Assembly (NCBI GenBank): GCA_041395945.1
Contig: JAWKZN010000001.1
Span: forward strand, 3,410,001-3,474,000
Source of the DNA: Pseudomonadales bacterium
GTDB lineage: Bacteria > Pseudomonadota > Gammaproteobacteria > Pseudomonadales > Azotimanducaceae
DNA: 64,000 nt
Reading direction: 5' to 3'
Both the position numbers and the translations under genes were made by a program. The first letter of the stretch is position 1; each line of letters begins with the position of its first letter. Shown here piece after piece: positions 1 through 9,051 of the stretch. The notes beneath the pieces are model-generated. The model did no database searches and was not told the origin of the DNA. It saw nothing but the letters and a program-made list of their open reading frames with translations.

Positions 1-349
1 CAAGGAGTCGCATGATTTCATTCTCTATAGCCGGATCGCCGCCGGCGAAGAGCCCGACGAAGCCTGAGATGATCGGTGCAAGTTCACCGCCGCCCACATC
101 GCGGGTCAGATCGTTCAATGCTTTTTCGACCACATTCGCTCTGGTCAGAGTCGCCGCATAACGATAGGCACGGCCTTCCTTCCTGCGTTCGACCAGTCCT
201 TTTCCGCGTAACCGTTCCACCGTGCTCTGGATGGTGTTCAACGATACAGCAGCGTTGGCAGTACGTTCCTGCAACTCCTGGGCGGAAAGACTGCCGTCCC
301 GCCACAGGCGATCGAGGATCTCCAGCTCGCGGGGGCCGAGCAACGGCAT
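1..349 (-). CDS. BlaI/MecI family transcriptional repressor (5' part, runs off the window)
   Basis: The translation from 349 leftwards starts MPLLGPRELEILDRLWRDG and continues with a winged-helix DNA-binding domain containing SLNTIQSTVERLRGKGL and a basic wing (ERRKEGRAYRY). This is the layout of BlaI/MecI (penicillinase repressor) proteins, which bind operators as dimers and are usually inactivated by a BlaR1-type membrane protease. The start at 349 follows a good Shine-Dalgarno sequence (GAGGAG at 355-360); an upstream in-frame ATG at 406 is less likely. The C-terminus lies outside the window after about 116 codons, so the partner protease, normally downstream, cannot be seen. The gene diverges from a TonB receptor gene, which may be its target, but I saw no clear TACA/TGTA-type operator between them. 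Confidence 0.8.
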   Translation of the reverse strand, partial: MPLLGPRELEILDRLWRDGSLSAQELQERTANAAVSLNTIQSTVERLRGKGLVERRKEGRAYRYAATLTRANVVEKALNDLTRDVGGGELAPIISGFVGLFAGGDPAIENEIMRLL

Positions 350-475
350 CGGATCTCCTCGAATGCCCTGCAGCCACGACCTCAGCATGTGTTTCTTCAA
401 TTCCATGAAAAACCGATCTGTTCTCGGATCATCGCAGATTTCCTAGCATCCCGGCGGGAGTATGGACAAGGCAGG

Positions 476-2554
476 ATGCGGAAAAAAGTACCACTGAAAG
501 TCATTCGTCTCATCGCCTGTGGCGTAAGCATGGTAAGTGCGGTGGCAGTTGCCCTGGAAGCGTCAGCGGAGAATGTGCTCTCCGCAAATGGCGTTGTCGA
601 AGAGATTGTCGTATACGGTCGCGCAGAGCGTCTGATCGGACAGGCAGGCTCGGCCTCGGAGGGTCTCGTCGGCTATGACGACATCCAATTGCCTCCCCTG
701 CTGCGGGTCGGAGAGCTTGTTGAGGCAGTTCCCGGGATGGTCGCTACCCAGCACTCCGGCACGGGCAAGGCCAATCAGTACGTTATCCGCGGATTCAATC
801 TTGATCACGGCACGGACTTCGCCGTAGGCGTCGAAGGCGTGCCTGTTAATCTGCGCAGTCACGGACACGGACAGGGTTACCTGGATCTCAACTTCCTGAT
901 CCCCGAGCTTGTGGAAACAACTGCTTACCGGCGCGGTCCGTATTCTGCCCGGGTGGGTGATTTCTCATCGGCTGCCAGTGTGGAATTTGAACTCTACGAC
1001 AGACTCGATGAGGGACTGCTGTCAGCGACGGTGGGCGAGTACGGCCACTACCGTGCGCTCGGTGCCGGTTCTACCGGGACTGGCGAAGGCTCCCTTACCG
1101 GAGCCGTGGATATCACAGCTTACGATGGTCCATGGAATCTCGACGAGGACCTCGACCAGCTCAAGTTCTTCGGCGCCTATTCGGGCAATCTCGGGGATAC
1201 CCATCTGCGGGTTACCTTGCAGGGATTCGACAGCAACTGGAATGCCACGGATCAGATCCCCCGGCGGGCAGTGCAGTCCGGGCTGATCAGTCCTCTGGAC
1301 AGCATTGACGAAGATCTGGGTGGCAGAACCTCGCGCTATGCGGTTACCGGCCTGGTCGACTTTGGTGACTGGTCCATCACCGGCTATGCGATCGACTATG
1401 ACTTCAGGCTTTTCTCGAACTTCACCTACTTCCTCGACGATCCGCTGGTGGGCGATGCATTCGAGCAGCGCGACGATCGACGGATCTACGGTCTGGGAAT
1501 TCGCGGCGGTGAAGAGACAACGCCACCTGCAGGTGTCATCGCGCTTCGCTGGGGAGCCGATCTGCGCTACGACGACATCGACAATCTGGGCCTCTACCGC
1601 ACAGACGCTCGTGTGAGAACCAGCACTGTCCGCCAGGACCGGATCGAGGAACTGTCCCTGGGCGCCTGGGGTGAGTCCGAATGGAATGTGACCGAACGCC
1701 TGCGCCTGCTGCTCGGCTTACGTGGCGACTGGTACGACTGGGACGTGAATGCGTTTCGTGCCGTGAATTCCGGTGCCGGTGACGACTCCATATGGAGCCC
1801 GAAGGCCGCCATCGCCTGGCGGTTCTCTGACAATTTCGAGGCGTACGTCAATTACGGTCGCGGCTTTCACTCAAACGATGTACGCGGAGCTACGATTTCC
1901 GTTGACCCGGCCACCGGCGCGCCTGCTGAGTCCGTCCCGGTGCTGGTCCGATCGGAAGGTGGCGAACTTGGCCTGCGTTTCGAGCGCAGCCGGGACTTCA
2001 ACGCGACGCTGACGTTTTTCTGGCTGGAACTCGATTCCGAACTGGTCTTCGTCGCCGATGCCGGCGCGACGGAAGCAAGTGATGGAACCGAACGGCTGGG
2101 TTTCGAAGCTGCACTGTTCTGGCAGGCTAACGACTGGCTTGCGCTGAACACCGCGTATGCCGTAACCAATGCGGAATACCAGAAGGACCAGAGCGGCGGT
2201 CGGGAGATTCCGGGTGCGGTGGAATCCACTTTTACCCTCGGCCTGAACGCTGTCTGGGACAACGGCATCTCCGCAAGTGCGCGGGTGCGCTGGCTGGGGG
2301 AGGCACCTCTGGTAGAAGACAATTCAGTGCGCCATGATGAGTCTCTGCTGGTCAACGCTGCGGTGGCTTACCGCAGAGGCAGCACGGAGTTCCGGCTGGA
2401 TGTGTTTAATCTCCTCGACTCCAGCGACAACGACATCGCCTACTTCTACGCCTCACGACTGCCCGGGGAAGCGTCTGCAGGAATCGAAGACATCCACTTC
2501 CACCCACTCGAACCTCGCAGTATCCGCGGTTCGGTTACCTGGCACTGGCAATAG
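476..2554 (+). CDS. TonB-dependent outer-membrane receptor
   Basis: A 692-residue protein with an N-terminal signal peptide (about residues 1-33, ending ALEASAE), then a plug domain opening with the typical VEEIVVYGR segment and containing VIRGFNLDHGTDFAVGVEG, then a long beta-barrel of alternating aromatic and polar strands that ends in an aromatic residue run. TonB-dependent receptors import scarce large substrates such as siderophores, cobalamin or glycans using energy from TonB/ExbBD; the substrate cannot be read here. I chose the ATG at 476 because it is followed directly by a basic, hydrophobic signal peptide; the open frame extends upstream to 389 without any domain. It diverges from a BlaI-like repressor and is followed 86 bases later by a second receptor gene. 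Confidence 0.88.
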   Translation: MRKKVPLKVIRLIACGVSMVSAVAVALEASAENVLSANGVVEEIVVYGRAERLIGQAGSASEGLVGYDDIQLPPLLRVGELVEAVPGMVATQHSGTGKANQYVIRGFNLDHGTDFAVGVEGVPVNLRSHGHGQGYLDLNFLIPELVETTAYRRGPYSARVGDFSSAASVEFELYDRLDEGLLSATVGEYGHYRALGAGSTGTGEGSLTGAVDITAYDGPWNLDEDLDQLKFFGAYSGNLGDTHLRVTLQGFDSNWNATDQIPRRAVQSGLISPLDSIDEDLGGRTSRYAVTGLVDFGDWSITGYAIDYDFRLFSNFTYFLDDPLVGDAFEQRDDRRIYGLGIRGGEETTPPAGVIALRWGADLRYDDIDNLGLYRTDARVRTSTVRQDRIEELSLGAWGESEWNVTERLRLLLGLRGDWYDWDVNAFRAVNSGAGDDSIWSPKAAIAWRFSDNFEAYVNYGRGFHSNDVRGATISVDPATGAPAESVPVLVRSEGGELGLRFERSRDFNATLTFFWLELDSELVFVADAGATEASDGTERLGFEAALFWQANDWLALNTAYAVTNAEYQKDQSGGREIPGAVESTFTLGLNAVWDNGISASARVRWLGEAPLVEDNSVRHDESLLVNAAVAYRRGSTEFRLDVFNLLDSSDNDIAYFYASRLPGEASAGIEDIHFHPLEPRSIRGSVTWHWQ

Positions 2555-2640
2555 TCCGACCAGGCTTCGGATGCGGCGACACTGTGTGGGACAATCATCC
2601 TGGTGCAGTCGAAATATCCGCAGCAACACCGAGCATCCGA

Positions 2641-4605
2641 ATGACGTCCAACCAATTACTGACTCTCATCCTGTTCCCGCTGTTTGCGTTCGCGGCCCCA
2701 TCGAAGGCGAGCGACCAGAAACATCGTGATGCACATGATGACCACGCCGAGGAGATCGAGGAAATCATCGTCCAGGCCACCCGTTCGCGGCGCCGGGTCC
2801 AGGACGAGCCGATCCGGGTCGAGGTGCTGTCCCAGGAGGAGATCGAAGAGAAGCTGCTCATGCGCCCCGGCAACATCTCGATGATGCTCAACGAGACCGG
2901 CGGCCTGCGGGTTCAGGTCACTTCCGCCGCGCTCGGCTCCGCCAATGTCCGCGTGCAGGGCATGCGCGGTCGCTACACCCAGTTGCTGGCCGACGGACTG
3001 CCGCTGTATGGCGGTCAGGCCGCGTCCCTCGGACTGCTGCAGGTGCCACCGAGCGACCTCGGTCAGGTGGAGGTGATCAAGGGTTCGGCGTCCGCCCTGT
3101 ATGGCGGCCAGGCACTGGGCGGTGTGATCAACCTGGTGTCGAAACGCCCGGGTCCGGAAGCCGGGGGCGAGTTCATCGGCAATGCCACCACCCGGGATGC
3201 CCAGGACTATTCCGCCTACTTCGCAAGTCCCTTCGGCAGGGGCTGGAGCGGCTCGGTGCTCACCGGCTACAACCGGCAGTCTGTGCAGGATCTGGACGAC
3301 GATGACTGGATCGACATGCCCGGTTACGACCGCTACTCGATCCGACCGCGATTATTCTTCGACGGCTCGGATGGTTCCCGCATCTATCTGACCGCTGGCG
3401 CCATGAGCGAAGACCGGCGCGGGGGTACGGTCAGCGGCGGGCTGGCGCCGGACGGAGCGCCCTTTGCACAGAATCAGGAGACTCACCGTTACGACGGCGG
3501 CCTGGTGCTGGAGCGTCCGGTCTCCAACTGGGGATACGCACAGCTGCGCGCCTCGGGGATGCGCCAGTCCCACAACCACCGTTTCGGGCAACTGCTCGAG
3601 GAAGACGAACACGAGACGATGCTGATTGAAGCCTCCCTGGCCGGTGAAACGCTCACCACGTCCTGGGTGGGCGGCCTCGCTTATCAGAGCGATGACTACG
3701 ACGCGGAAACCTTCCCGGTCTTCGACTACAGCTACGAATCACCGGCCCTGTTCGCCCAGCTCGACCGCGATCTCGGTTCCGCTGTCAGCGTGGCCGCCAG
3801 CGCCCGCTGGGATGATCACAGTGAATACGGCGGCCGGTTCAGCCCGCGGCTGTCGCTGCTTTATCGCCCCGGACCCTGGACGATCCGCACCTCCTGGGGA
3901 CGCGGATTCTATGCACCGACCCCGTTCGTCGAGGAGACGGAGGCGGCGGGACTGTCACGCCTCGAACCCTTATCCGGCCTCCATGCCGAGAAAGCGGAGA
4001 CTCTGTCGATCGACTTCGGTTATGCAGCTGGCGCGCTGGAGACGGGCGTCACGCTGTTCGCATCGGATATCGACGACGCGGTGCGGCTGGAGGCTGTGTC
4101 AGCGGATCAGGTGCGGCTCGTCAATCAGAACGGGGTCACCCGCACGCGGGGCGTGGAGGCACTGCTGCGCTGGCGACATGCACCCTATGTGGTGACTGCA
4201 AGCTATCTCTACCTGGATGCCAGCGAACCGGCGGGGGATACACCCGGTCGCCGCACAGTGCCGCTGACCCCGCGACATTCGGCTGGCGTCGTGGCCATGT
4301 GGGAGCAGCATGACCGGGGCAGGATCGGTCTCGAGCTGTACTACACGGGCACCCAGCCTCTCGAGGACAATCCGTATCGAAGCGAAGGCAAGCCCTATCT
4401 GCACATCGGCCTGCTCGGAGAGATCGTGCTGGGCCGCTACGGACTGTTCCTGAATCTCGAGAATCTGCTGAACAATCGCCAGTCCAGGTCGGAGCCGCTG
4501 GTACGCCCGGTGCGCGCACCGGACGGCCGCTGGACGGTGGACGCCTGGGAACCGCTGGAGGGATTCATTGCCAATGCCGGCGTGCGCATTCGTCTGGGAT
4601 CCTGA
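2641..4605 (+). CDS. TonB-dependent outer-membrane receptor (second copy)
   Basis: This 654-residue protein has a signal peptide (MTSNQLLTLILFPLFAFA), a His/Asp-rich stretch after cleavage (DQKHRDAHDDHAEE), a TonB-box-like EEIIVQATRS, and a full plug with VRVQGMRGRYTQLLADGLP and VEVIKGSASALYGGQALGG, followed by a 22-strand-type barrel. The plug is closer to the FepA/CirA/BtuB style than that of the upstream receptor, so the two genes are not recent duplicates. The acidic and histidine-rich N-terminus could bind metal, but that is inference. The start at 2641 gives a clean signal peptide; the frame is open from 2584. A hairpin overlaps the end of the gene. Confidence 0.88.
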   Translation: MTSNQLLTLILFPLFAFAAPSKASDQKHRDAHDDHAEEIEEIIVQATRSRRRVQDEPIRVEVLSQEEIEEKLLMRPGNISMMLNETGGLRVQVTSAALGSANVRVQGMRGRYTQLLADGLPLYGGQAASLGLLQVPPSDLGQVEVIKGSASALYGGQALGGVINLVSKRPGPEAGGEFIGNATTRDAQDYSAYFASPFGRGWSGSVLTGYNRQSVQDLDDDDWIDMPGYDRYSIRPRLFFDGSDGSRIYLTAGAMSEDRRGGTVSGGLAPDGAPFAQNQETHRYDGGLVLERPVSNWGYAQLRASGMRQSHNHRFGQLLEEDEHETMLIEASLAGETLTTSWVGGLAYQSDDYDAETFPVFDYSYESPALFAQLDRDLGSAVSVAASARWDDHSEYGGRFSPRLSLLYRPGPWTIRTSWGRGFYAPTPFVEETEAAGLSRLEPLSGLHAEKAETLSIDFGYAAGALETGVTLFASDIDDAVRLEAVSADQVRLVNQNGVTRTRGVEALLRWRHAPYVVTASYLYLDASEPAGDTPGRRTVPLTPRHSAGVVAMWEQHDRGRIGLELYYTGTQPLEDNPYRSEGKPYLHIGLLGEIVLGRYGLFLNLENLLNNRQSRSEPLVRPVRAPDGRWTVDAWEPLEGFIANAGVRIRLGS

Positions 4606-4634
4606 GGGCGTCTGATCAGGTTACGACGCCTCAG
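4603..4634 (+). terminator. Hairpin at the end of the second TonB receptor gene
   Basis: The stem TGAGG-g-CGTC pairs with GACGCCTCA across a 12-base loop, with one bulged G, and begins at the stop codon of the receptor gene. There is no strong T-run after it, so intrinsic termination would be weak. Part of the loop and 3' arm (TCTGATCA..GT..C.ACGCCTCAG) recurs near 33390, so this may be an interspersed repeat instead of a simple terminator. Confidence 0.4.
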
Positions 4635-4726
4635 TGGTTCCCCGGTGGGCTGTTGCGAACATTTCGATAGCGCTGCGCGGAAGCAGGAGTACACTTCGCG
4701 CCCGTTAAATCAGGCTGGGTGGACGA

Positions 4727-5473
4727 ATGACTTACTGTGTCGGCGTTCAGGTAGACGAAGGGCTGGTGATGGTCTCCGACTCGCGGACCAATGCGGGCGT
4801 GGATCAGGTCAGCACCTACAGCAAGATGTGGTCCGTAGGGGTACCTGGCGAGCGTCAGTTCATGATCTGCTCCGCCGGAAATCTCGCGACAACCCAGGCG
4901 GTACTCAACGAAGTCAAACGGGATGCGAAGGAAGGTGCGGAAACCAGCCTGATGACCGTATCGAGCCTCACCCAGGCCGCCGCCTACCTGGGCAGACTCA
5001 GTATCGAAGAACAGAAGAAGCACGCCGAACAGACCCTGGACCCGGGCGGGATGCAGATGTTCTCTTCGAGTTTCATCATTGCAGGCGAGGTGGCCGGATC
5101 CGAGCCGGGTCTGTACCTCGTATATCCGGAAGGCAACTACATCGCGAGCTCATCACAGGCGCCTTTCCTCCAGATCGGTGAAATCAAGTACGGCAAGCCC
5201 ATTCTCGATCGTGTCATCAGTCGCAGTACCGACCTGAATCACGCCGCTCTCTGCGCGCTGGTGTCGATGGATGGCACCATGCGCAGTAATCTCACCGTTG
5301 GTCCGCCGATCGAACTCAGCATTTACACCGCCGGCAGCCTGCAGCCCCCGCGATACATTTCATTCGACCAGGACAGCGAATATCTTCGCTCGCTTTCGAA
5401 GACCTGGAACAGGCTGCTCGAGCAGGCATTCGAGAAGCTGCCGCTCATACCCCTGGCCGAAAGCCAGCCCTGA
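4727..5473 (+). CDS. Anbu-type proteasome-like peptidase (ancestral beta subunit family)
   Basis: The 248-residue product begins MTYCVGVQVDEGLVMVSDSR and continues TNAGVDQVSTYSK, the hallmark of the bacterial Anbu family (COG3484). After Met removal the N-terminal Thr would be the nucleophile; counted from that Thr, Asp17 and a Lys at 32 sit where proteasome and HslV peptidases have catalytic Asp17 and Lys33. Anbu proteins form spiral or ring-like Ntn-hydrolase assemblies whose substrates are poorly defined. Anbu usually sits with alpha-E, circularly permuted ATP-grasp and transglutaminase genes; none is present here. Instead the gene is followed 18 bases later by a glutaminase gene, probably in the same transcript. 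Confidence 0.88.
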   Translation: MTYCVGVQVDEGLVMVSDSRTNAGVDQVSTYSKMWSVGVPGERQFMICSAGNLATTQAVLNEVKRDAKEGAETSLMTVSSLTQAAAYLGRLSIEEQKKHAEQTLDPGGMQMFSSSFIIAGEVAGSEPGLYLVYPEGNYIASSSQAPFLQIGEIKYGKPILDRVISRSTDLNHAALCALVSMDGTMRSNLTVGPPIELSIYTAGSLQPPRYISFDQDSEYLRSLSKTWNRLLEQAFEKLPLIPLAESQP

Positions 5474-5491
5474 TAGTCCGCAGACCCTTCG

Positions 5492-6418
5492 ATGGAATCC
5501 GATCTGAATTCGCTGCTTGCCCGTGCCTGTGATTCTGTTCGCACGGAGATCGGCAAAGGCAAAGTGGCCGACTACATACCCGCGCTGGCTCACGTAGATC
5601 CCGGAAGATTCGGCGCAGCGGTAGTGACCGTGGAGGGGGATTGCGCGCTGTACGGTGATGCGGCAGAACCCTTTTCAGTGCAGAGCATTTCGAAGCTTTT
5701 CACTCTCACCCTCGCGCTCGAAAAGGTTCAGCAGGATCTGTGGGAGCGGGTCGGGGTCGAGGCGTCGGGCAACGCCTTCAACTCAATCCTGCAGCTGGAG
5801 CGGGAAGCGGGTATACCGCGCAATCCCTTCATCAACGCCGGGGCGCTGGTGGTGAGTGACGTGCTGCTTGGTGACAGCAGCCCCGCCGTGGTGATCGCCG
5901 AGCTGCTGACACTGCTGCGAACGCTGAGTGGCGATACGAGCGTACACATCGACCAGCAGGTCGCAGCCTCGGAGAAAGAAACGGGATTCAGAAACGCGAG
6001 TCTCGCGAATTTTCTGAAGAGCTTCGACAATCTGAAAAACGACGTGGATGAAGTGCTTGAGGTCTATTTCAATCAATGCGCACTGGCCATGACCTGCGAG
6101 CAGCTGGCGCGCTCAGCACTGTTTCTCGCTAACGGTGGTGTTGATCCGGCTTCCGGACACAGGGTGGTGAATGGACGCCGGGCCCGGCGGATCTGTTCCA
6201 TCATGCTGACCTGCGGTCACTACGATGCGTCGGGAGAGTTTGCCTTCAGAGTGGGTCTTCCCGGCAAGAGTGGGGTGGGTGGCGGCATCGTGGCCGTCGT
6301 TCCCGGTCGTGCGGCGATCGCAGTCTGGTCTCCGGGACTCAATAAGGCGGGAAACTCACTGGTGGGCACCGCCGCATTGGAAGCCTTCGTTCATACCTCA
6401 GGCTGGAACATGTTCTAG
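5492..6418 (+). CDS. glsA: Glutaminase
   Basis: A 308-residue protein of normal glutaminase length. It carries the beta-lactamase-like Ser-x-x-Lys catalytic motif in PFSVQSISKLFTL, the NPFINAGALVV segment that binds substrate, and the C-terminal GKSGVGGGIVAVVPG signature of the family. It hydrolyses L-glutamine to glutamate and ammonia in the cytoplasm and may help nitrogen supply or acid tolerance. It starts 18 bases after the Anbu gene, so the two are likely co-transcribed. The next gene is convergent and ends 13 bases away. Confidence 0.93.
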   Translation: MESDLNSLLARACDSVRTEIGKGKVADYIPALAHVDPGRFGAAVVTVEGDCALYGDAAEPFSVQSISKLFTLTLALEKVQQDLWERVGVEASGNAFNSILQLEREAGIPRNPFINAGALVVSDVLLGDSSPAVVIAELLTLLRTLSGDTSVHIDQQVAASEKETGFRNASLANFLKSFDNLKNDVDEVLEVYFNQCALAMTCEQLARSALFLANGGVDPASGHRVVNGRRARRICSIMLTCGHYDASGEFAFRVGLPGKSGVGGGIVAVVPGRAAIAVWSPGLNKAGNSLVGTAALEAFVHTSGWNMF

Positions 6419-6431
6419 GAGCGGAAACAAC

Positions 6432-7505
6432 TCAATGATAGTCGCGATCACCTGGCATGAGCTGCCAGTTGCCAATATCACGCGAACCCACAATGTCCTT
6501 GTTATATTCGACTTCGAGGTAGTTGTTTGTCAGCCAGGGAACCATACCTGCTCTGTGAAACAATCCCCAGTGGCGCCACGCGGGCGTACCGAAAAACGTC
6601 AGAAAACTGCAGCCTGCCTGCCTCGCCACGTCGATCAGACCTTTCAGCAGTGCACTGGAACGATGGGTCGAGCGCGCGTCCACCGCAAACTCCGAAAGCG
6701 TCGCCTGGTTGCCTGCGAATCTCAGCACCCCATAGCCGACCGGATTGCCGTCTTCACGCAATACAAAAGCCGAATAGGATTCCACTGGGTGGTCCAGATA
6801 GCGCCAGTTGAGAAACTGCCAGCTGTGCGGAGACCAGTAGCCTGGAAACGCCATGGTGGCCAGTGTCAACTCATCAAATGGGGCAGTGAATCGGTCAAGT
6901 GTAGTGAAGTCGAAGGACGCGGAGCTGGTTCGCGGCAGCGTAATCCACCGATATCCCGCCTGTACGCGGTCAACTACTGCATTCGCCACAGTAACCAGCG
7001 ATGCCGGTACTTTTGACCGCGCCGGTAAGGCGCGAAGCACGATCACACCTCCCTTCAACCGGCCGAGTATTGAATCGCCATCACCACGATGGATCATCGC
7101 GGCGCGGGAATTCGCGTTGGGGCCGGAAATGTCGCAGAGCTCATTATAGAAAGGGTGCGATCGCACAACTTCCCGCCGAATGCTCGCAAGTCCTTTGCGC
7201 TGCCATTCGGGCTGGGTTGCGGCATCGCCACCGATGACACCCTGCAGAGGTTCATTTCCCCGCCAGATAGGCCACGGAAACTTCGCACCGGTCTTCAGAA
7301 TCGCACCCGATCGTCTGTCTTCGACAGCCCAGACCAGAGCTCTGCCGTAGGGGTTCTGACGATAGAGCCATTCATAGTGTGCGACCGGACGCCTGATGCC
7401 GAAGGCGGCGTCGATGCAACCGTACACACGCTCATACTCCGTATCGGTTATTCGGACCACATCGAATTGCGGATGCGAACACTGCACACCCACCGGAAGG
7501 CTCAT
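6432..7505 (-). CDS. GNAT-fold acyltransferase of the exopolysaccharide locus
   Basis: The product (about 357 residues) contains an N-terminal GNAT-like domain with the acyl-CoA-binding pattern WQRKGLASIRREV around a beta-bulge, and a second half with GNAT-like strands (GVLRFAGNQATLSEFAVD). It is the last gene of the leftward exopolysaccharide operon, 74 bases after the outer-membrane barrel gene, so modification of a sugar precursor or polymer is a reasonable guess, but the acyl donor and acceptor are unknown. I prefer the ATG at 7505, preceded by GAAGAG; a GTG at 7541 in the same frame has no visible ribosome site. The gene converges with glsA. Confidence 0.7.
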   Translation of the reverse strand: MSLPVGVQCSHPQFDVVRITDTEYERVYGCIDAAFGIRRPVAHYEWLYRQNPYGRALVWAVEDRRSGAILKTGAKFPWPIWRGNEPLQGVIGGDAATQPEWQRKGLASIRREVVRSHPFYNELCDISGPNANSRAAMIHRGDGDSILGRLKGGVIVLRALPARSKVPASLVTVANAVVDRVQAGYRWITLPRTSSASFDFTTLDRFTAPFDELTLATMAFPGYWSPHSWQFLNWRYLDHPVESYSAFVLREDGNPVGYGVLRFAGNQATLSEFAVDARSTHRSSALLKGLIDVARQAGCSFLTFFGTPAWRHWGLFHRAGMVPWLTNNYLEVEYNKDIVGSRDIGNWQLMPGDRDYH

Positions 7506-7579
7506 GAACTCTTCGAACGGATCCGGAGGGACGCTGATCACAGGAGTTCGGCTGCCTGGTGCTTTTCTGGTCGAGCGGT

Positions 7580-9046
7580 TCAGAATCTTTTCGGAGCCAG
7601 GTCGTAACGCAGCGACAGATTGATGACATAAGTGTCTGAGTCCTGTCCACCTGCAGACAGGTCGTCGCGATCAATGAATCGATACCTTCCTTCAAGCGAG
7701 GCCTGGAAACTTCGCGATATGGCGTACCCTGCACCAAGCAGGATCGCATAGGAGTCCCGCTTCTCGCCGCCGGTCGCGGATAGAAAGGATGCGTCCAGGA
7801 GCGCCTGACCGTTCGGGCCGGGGAGCAGGGTGTAGTCGATCTCCTCAGCCGGAGTCAGATCATCACGCTGTTCCCAGCGGAATTCGCCGTAGGTGCGCCA
7901 GCGTGTCGAAGCCGGCCCGTAGTCGAGGCTTAAGGCGATTTCATCGAGTCGGGAAGCAAGGGACTCCCCGGATATCGCACTGGGGCGACGCACCATACGT
8001 GCTTCTATTTCCCAGTCAGACACCTCGACATTCAGTGCAAGACGACCGAAAAATACCACGTCGTCGTTGGACAGGTCTGCCCCGGTGACATTCAGCGGAT
8101 AAGCCTGCTGCGCGCCGAGATCGTCTGCTTCGATCGGAGGGGCTACAGGATCGTCAAAGCGGCAGCGACTGGCAATCGGCTGAGTCTGCCCCTGCCCAGG
8201 CGTACAGGCCGCAAAGTTCGCGCGAAGCACCCTGTCGCCCAGATCTACCCCGGCAAATGTCGATGCCTGGGTTGTGGTTGTGGTCTTCTGCCTGGCGTCG
8301 ATGTGGGTCGGCCCACCTTCGAACTCGAGACGTGCATTGCTGCTGATGCGAAAGGTCCAGGATACCAGTGCACCAAGATACTCACTCTTCGCCCCCAGGC
8401 GACTCGGTGCTCTGTCGAAATCCTGGCTGGCATAGCGCATGCCGAACCCCAGATCGTGCCGATCCGACAGCGTATAGCTGAGCAGGCCTCGAACCCCGAT
8501 TGTGTCGCTGTCACTGCGCGTCTGGTTTTCCTTGAAGTCCACAACCTGGTGTTCGAGCGAGAAGTCCACCTTCCAGCGGTTCGACAGCGCGTGTTCCAGA
8601 TTCAGATCCATATCAGAGCGGTAATAGCGATTCTTCCTGACGTCGATACCCGTATCGCCTGCTATGAAATCCTCCCGATCGAAATTCAGGTTCGGCACCC
8701 GACGGAAACTCTGATCAAGTGTGAGCCGGGTTGTTCTGCTCAAGTCGTATCCCAGTCTCAACCGTTCACGGAACTGCATGTCGTCCAGGTCACTTTCCTG
8801 TGAATACCAGTCGTAAAGTCCACGCAGGCTCAGCTGGTAATCGAAACGCTGCTCTGTCTCGCTTCGCAGATCCAGCTCCCCGCCCAGTTGGAAAATCGTG
8901 TCGTCCACTTCGCTGCCGCTGTCCGTCGAGTAGACGTTCGAGTCGTAAGACGTTGCGGTGATGATCGAACTGGACAGTTCTCCCGCCTGGGAACTGATCG
9001 AGAAGAAACCGATGGTGGAGAATGCGAGAAGCCTGCGTGTGTTCAT
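7580..9046 (-). CDS. Outer-membrane beta-barrel protein of polysaccharide secretion
   Basis: This 488-residue protein has a signal peptide ending in SSQAG and then about twenty amphipathic strands with typical barrel rhythm (for example YDWYSQESDLDDMQFRERL and LEGRYRFIDRDD). It ends LSLRYDLAPKRF, a normal outer-membrane C-terminus. Such barrels are found in exopolysaccharide loci next to Wza-like export proteins and are thought to help pass polymer across, or anchor it to, the outer membrane. The start has a GGAG site eight bases upstream and lies only five bases after the export gene, so translation is probably coupled. Confidence 0.75.
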   Translation of the reverse strand: MNTRRLLAFSTIGFFSISSQAGELSSSIITATSYDSNVYSTDSGSEVDDTIFQLGGELDLRSETEQRFDYQLSLRGLYDWYSQESDLDDMQFRERLRLGYDLSRTTRLTLDQSFRRVPNLNFDREDFIAGDTGIDVRKNRYYRSDMDLNLEHALSNRWKVDFSLEHQVVDFKENQTRSDSDTIGVRGLLSYTLSDRHDLGFGMRYASQDFDRAPSRLGAKSEYLGALVSWTFRISSNARLEFEGGPTHIDARQKTTTTTQASTFAGVDLGDRVLRANFAACTPGQGQTQPIASRCRFDDPVAPPIEADDLGAQQAYPLNVTGADLSNDDVVFFGRLALNVEVSDWEIEARMVRRPSAISGESLASRLDEIALSLDYGPASTRWRTYGEFRWEQRDDLTPAEEIDYTLLPGPNGQALLDASFLSATGGEKRDSYAILLGAGYAISRSFQASLEGRYRFIDRDDLSAGGQDSDTYVINLSLRYDLAPKRF

Positions 9047-9051
9047 CTGGG

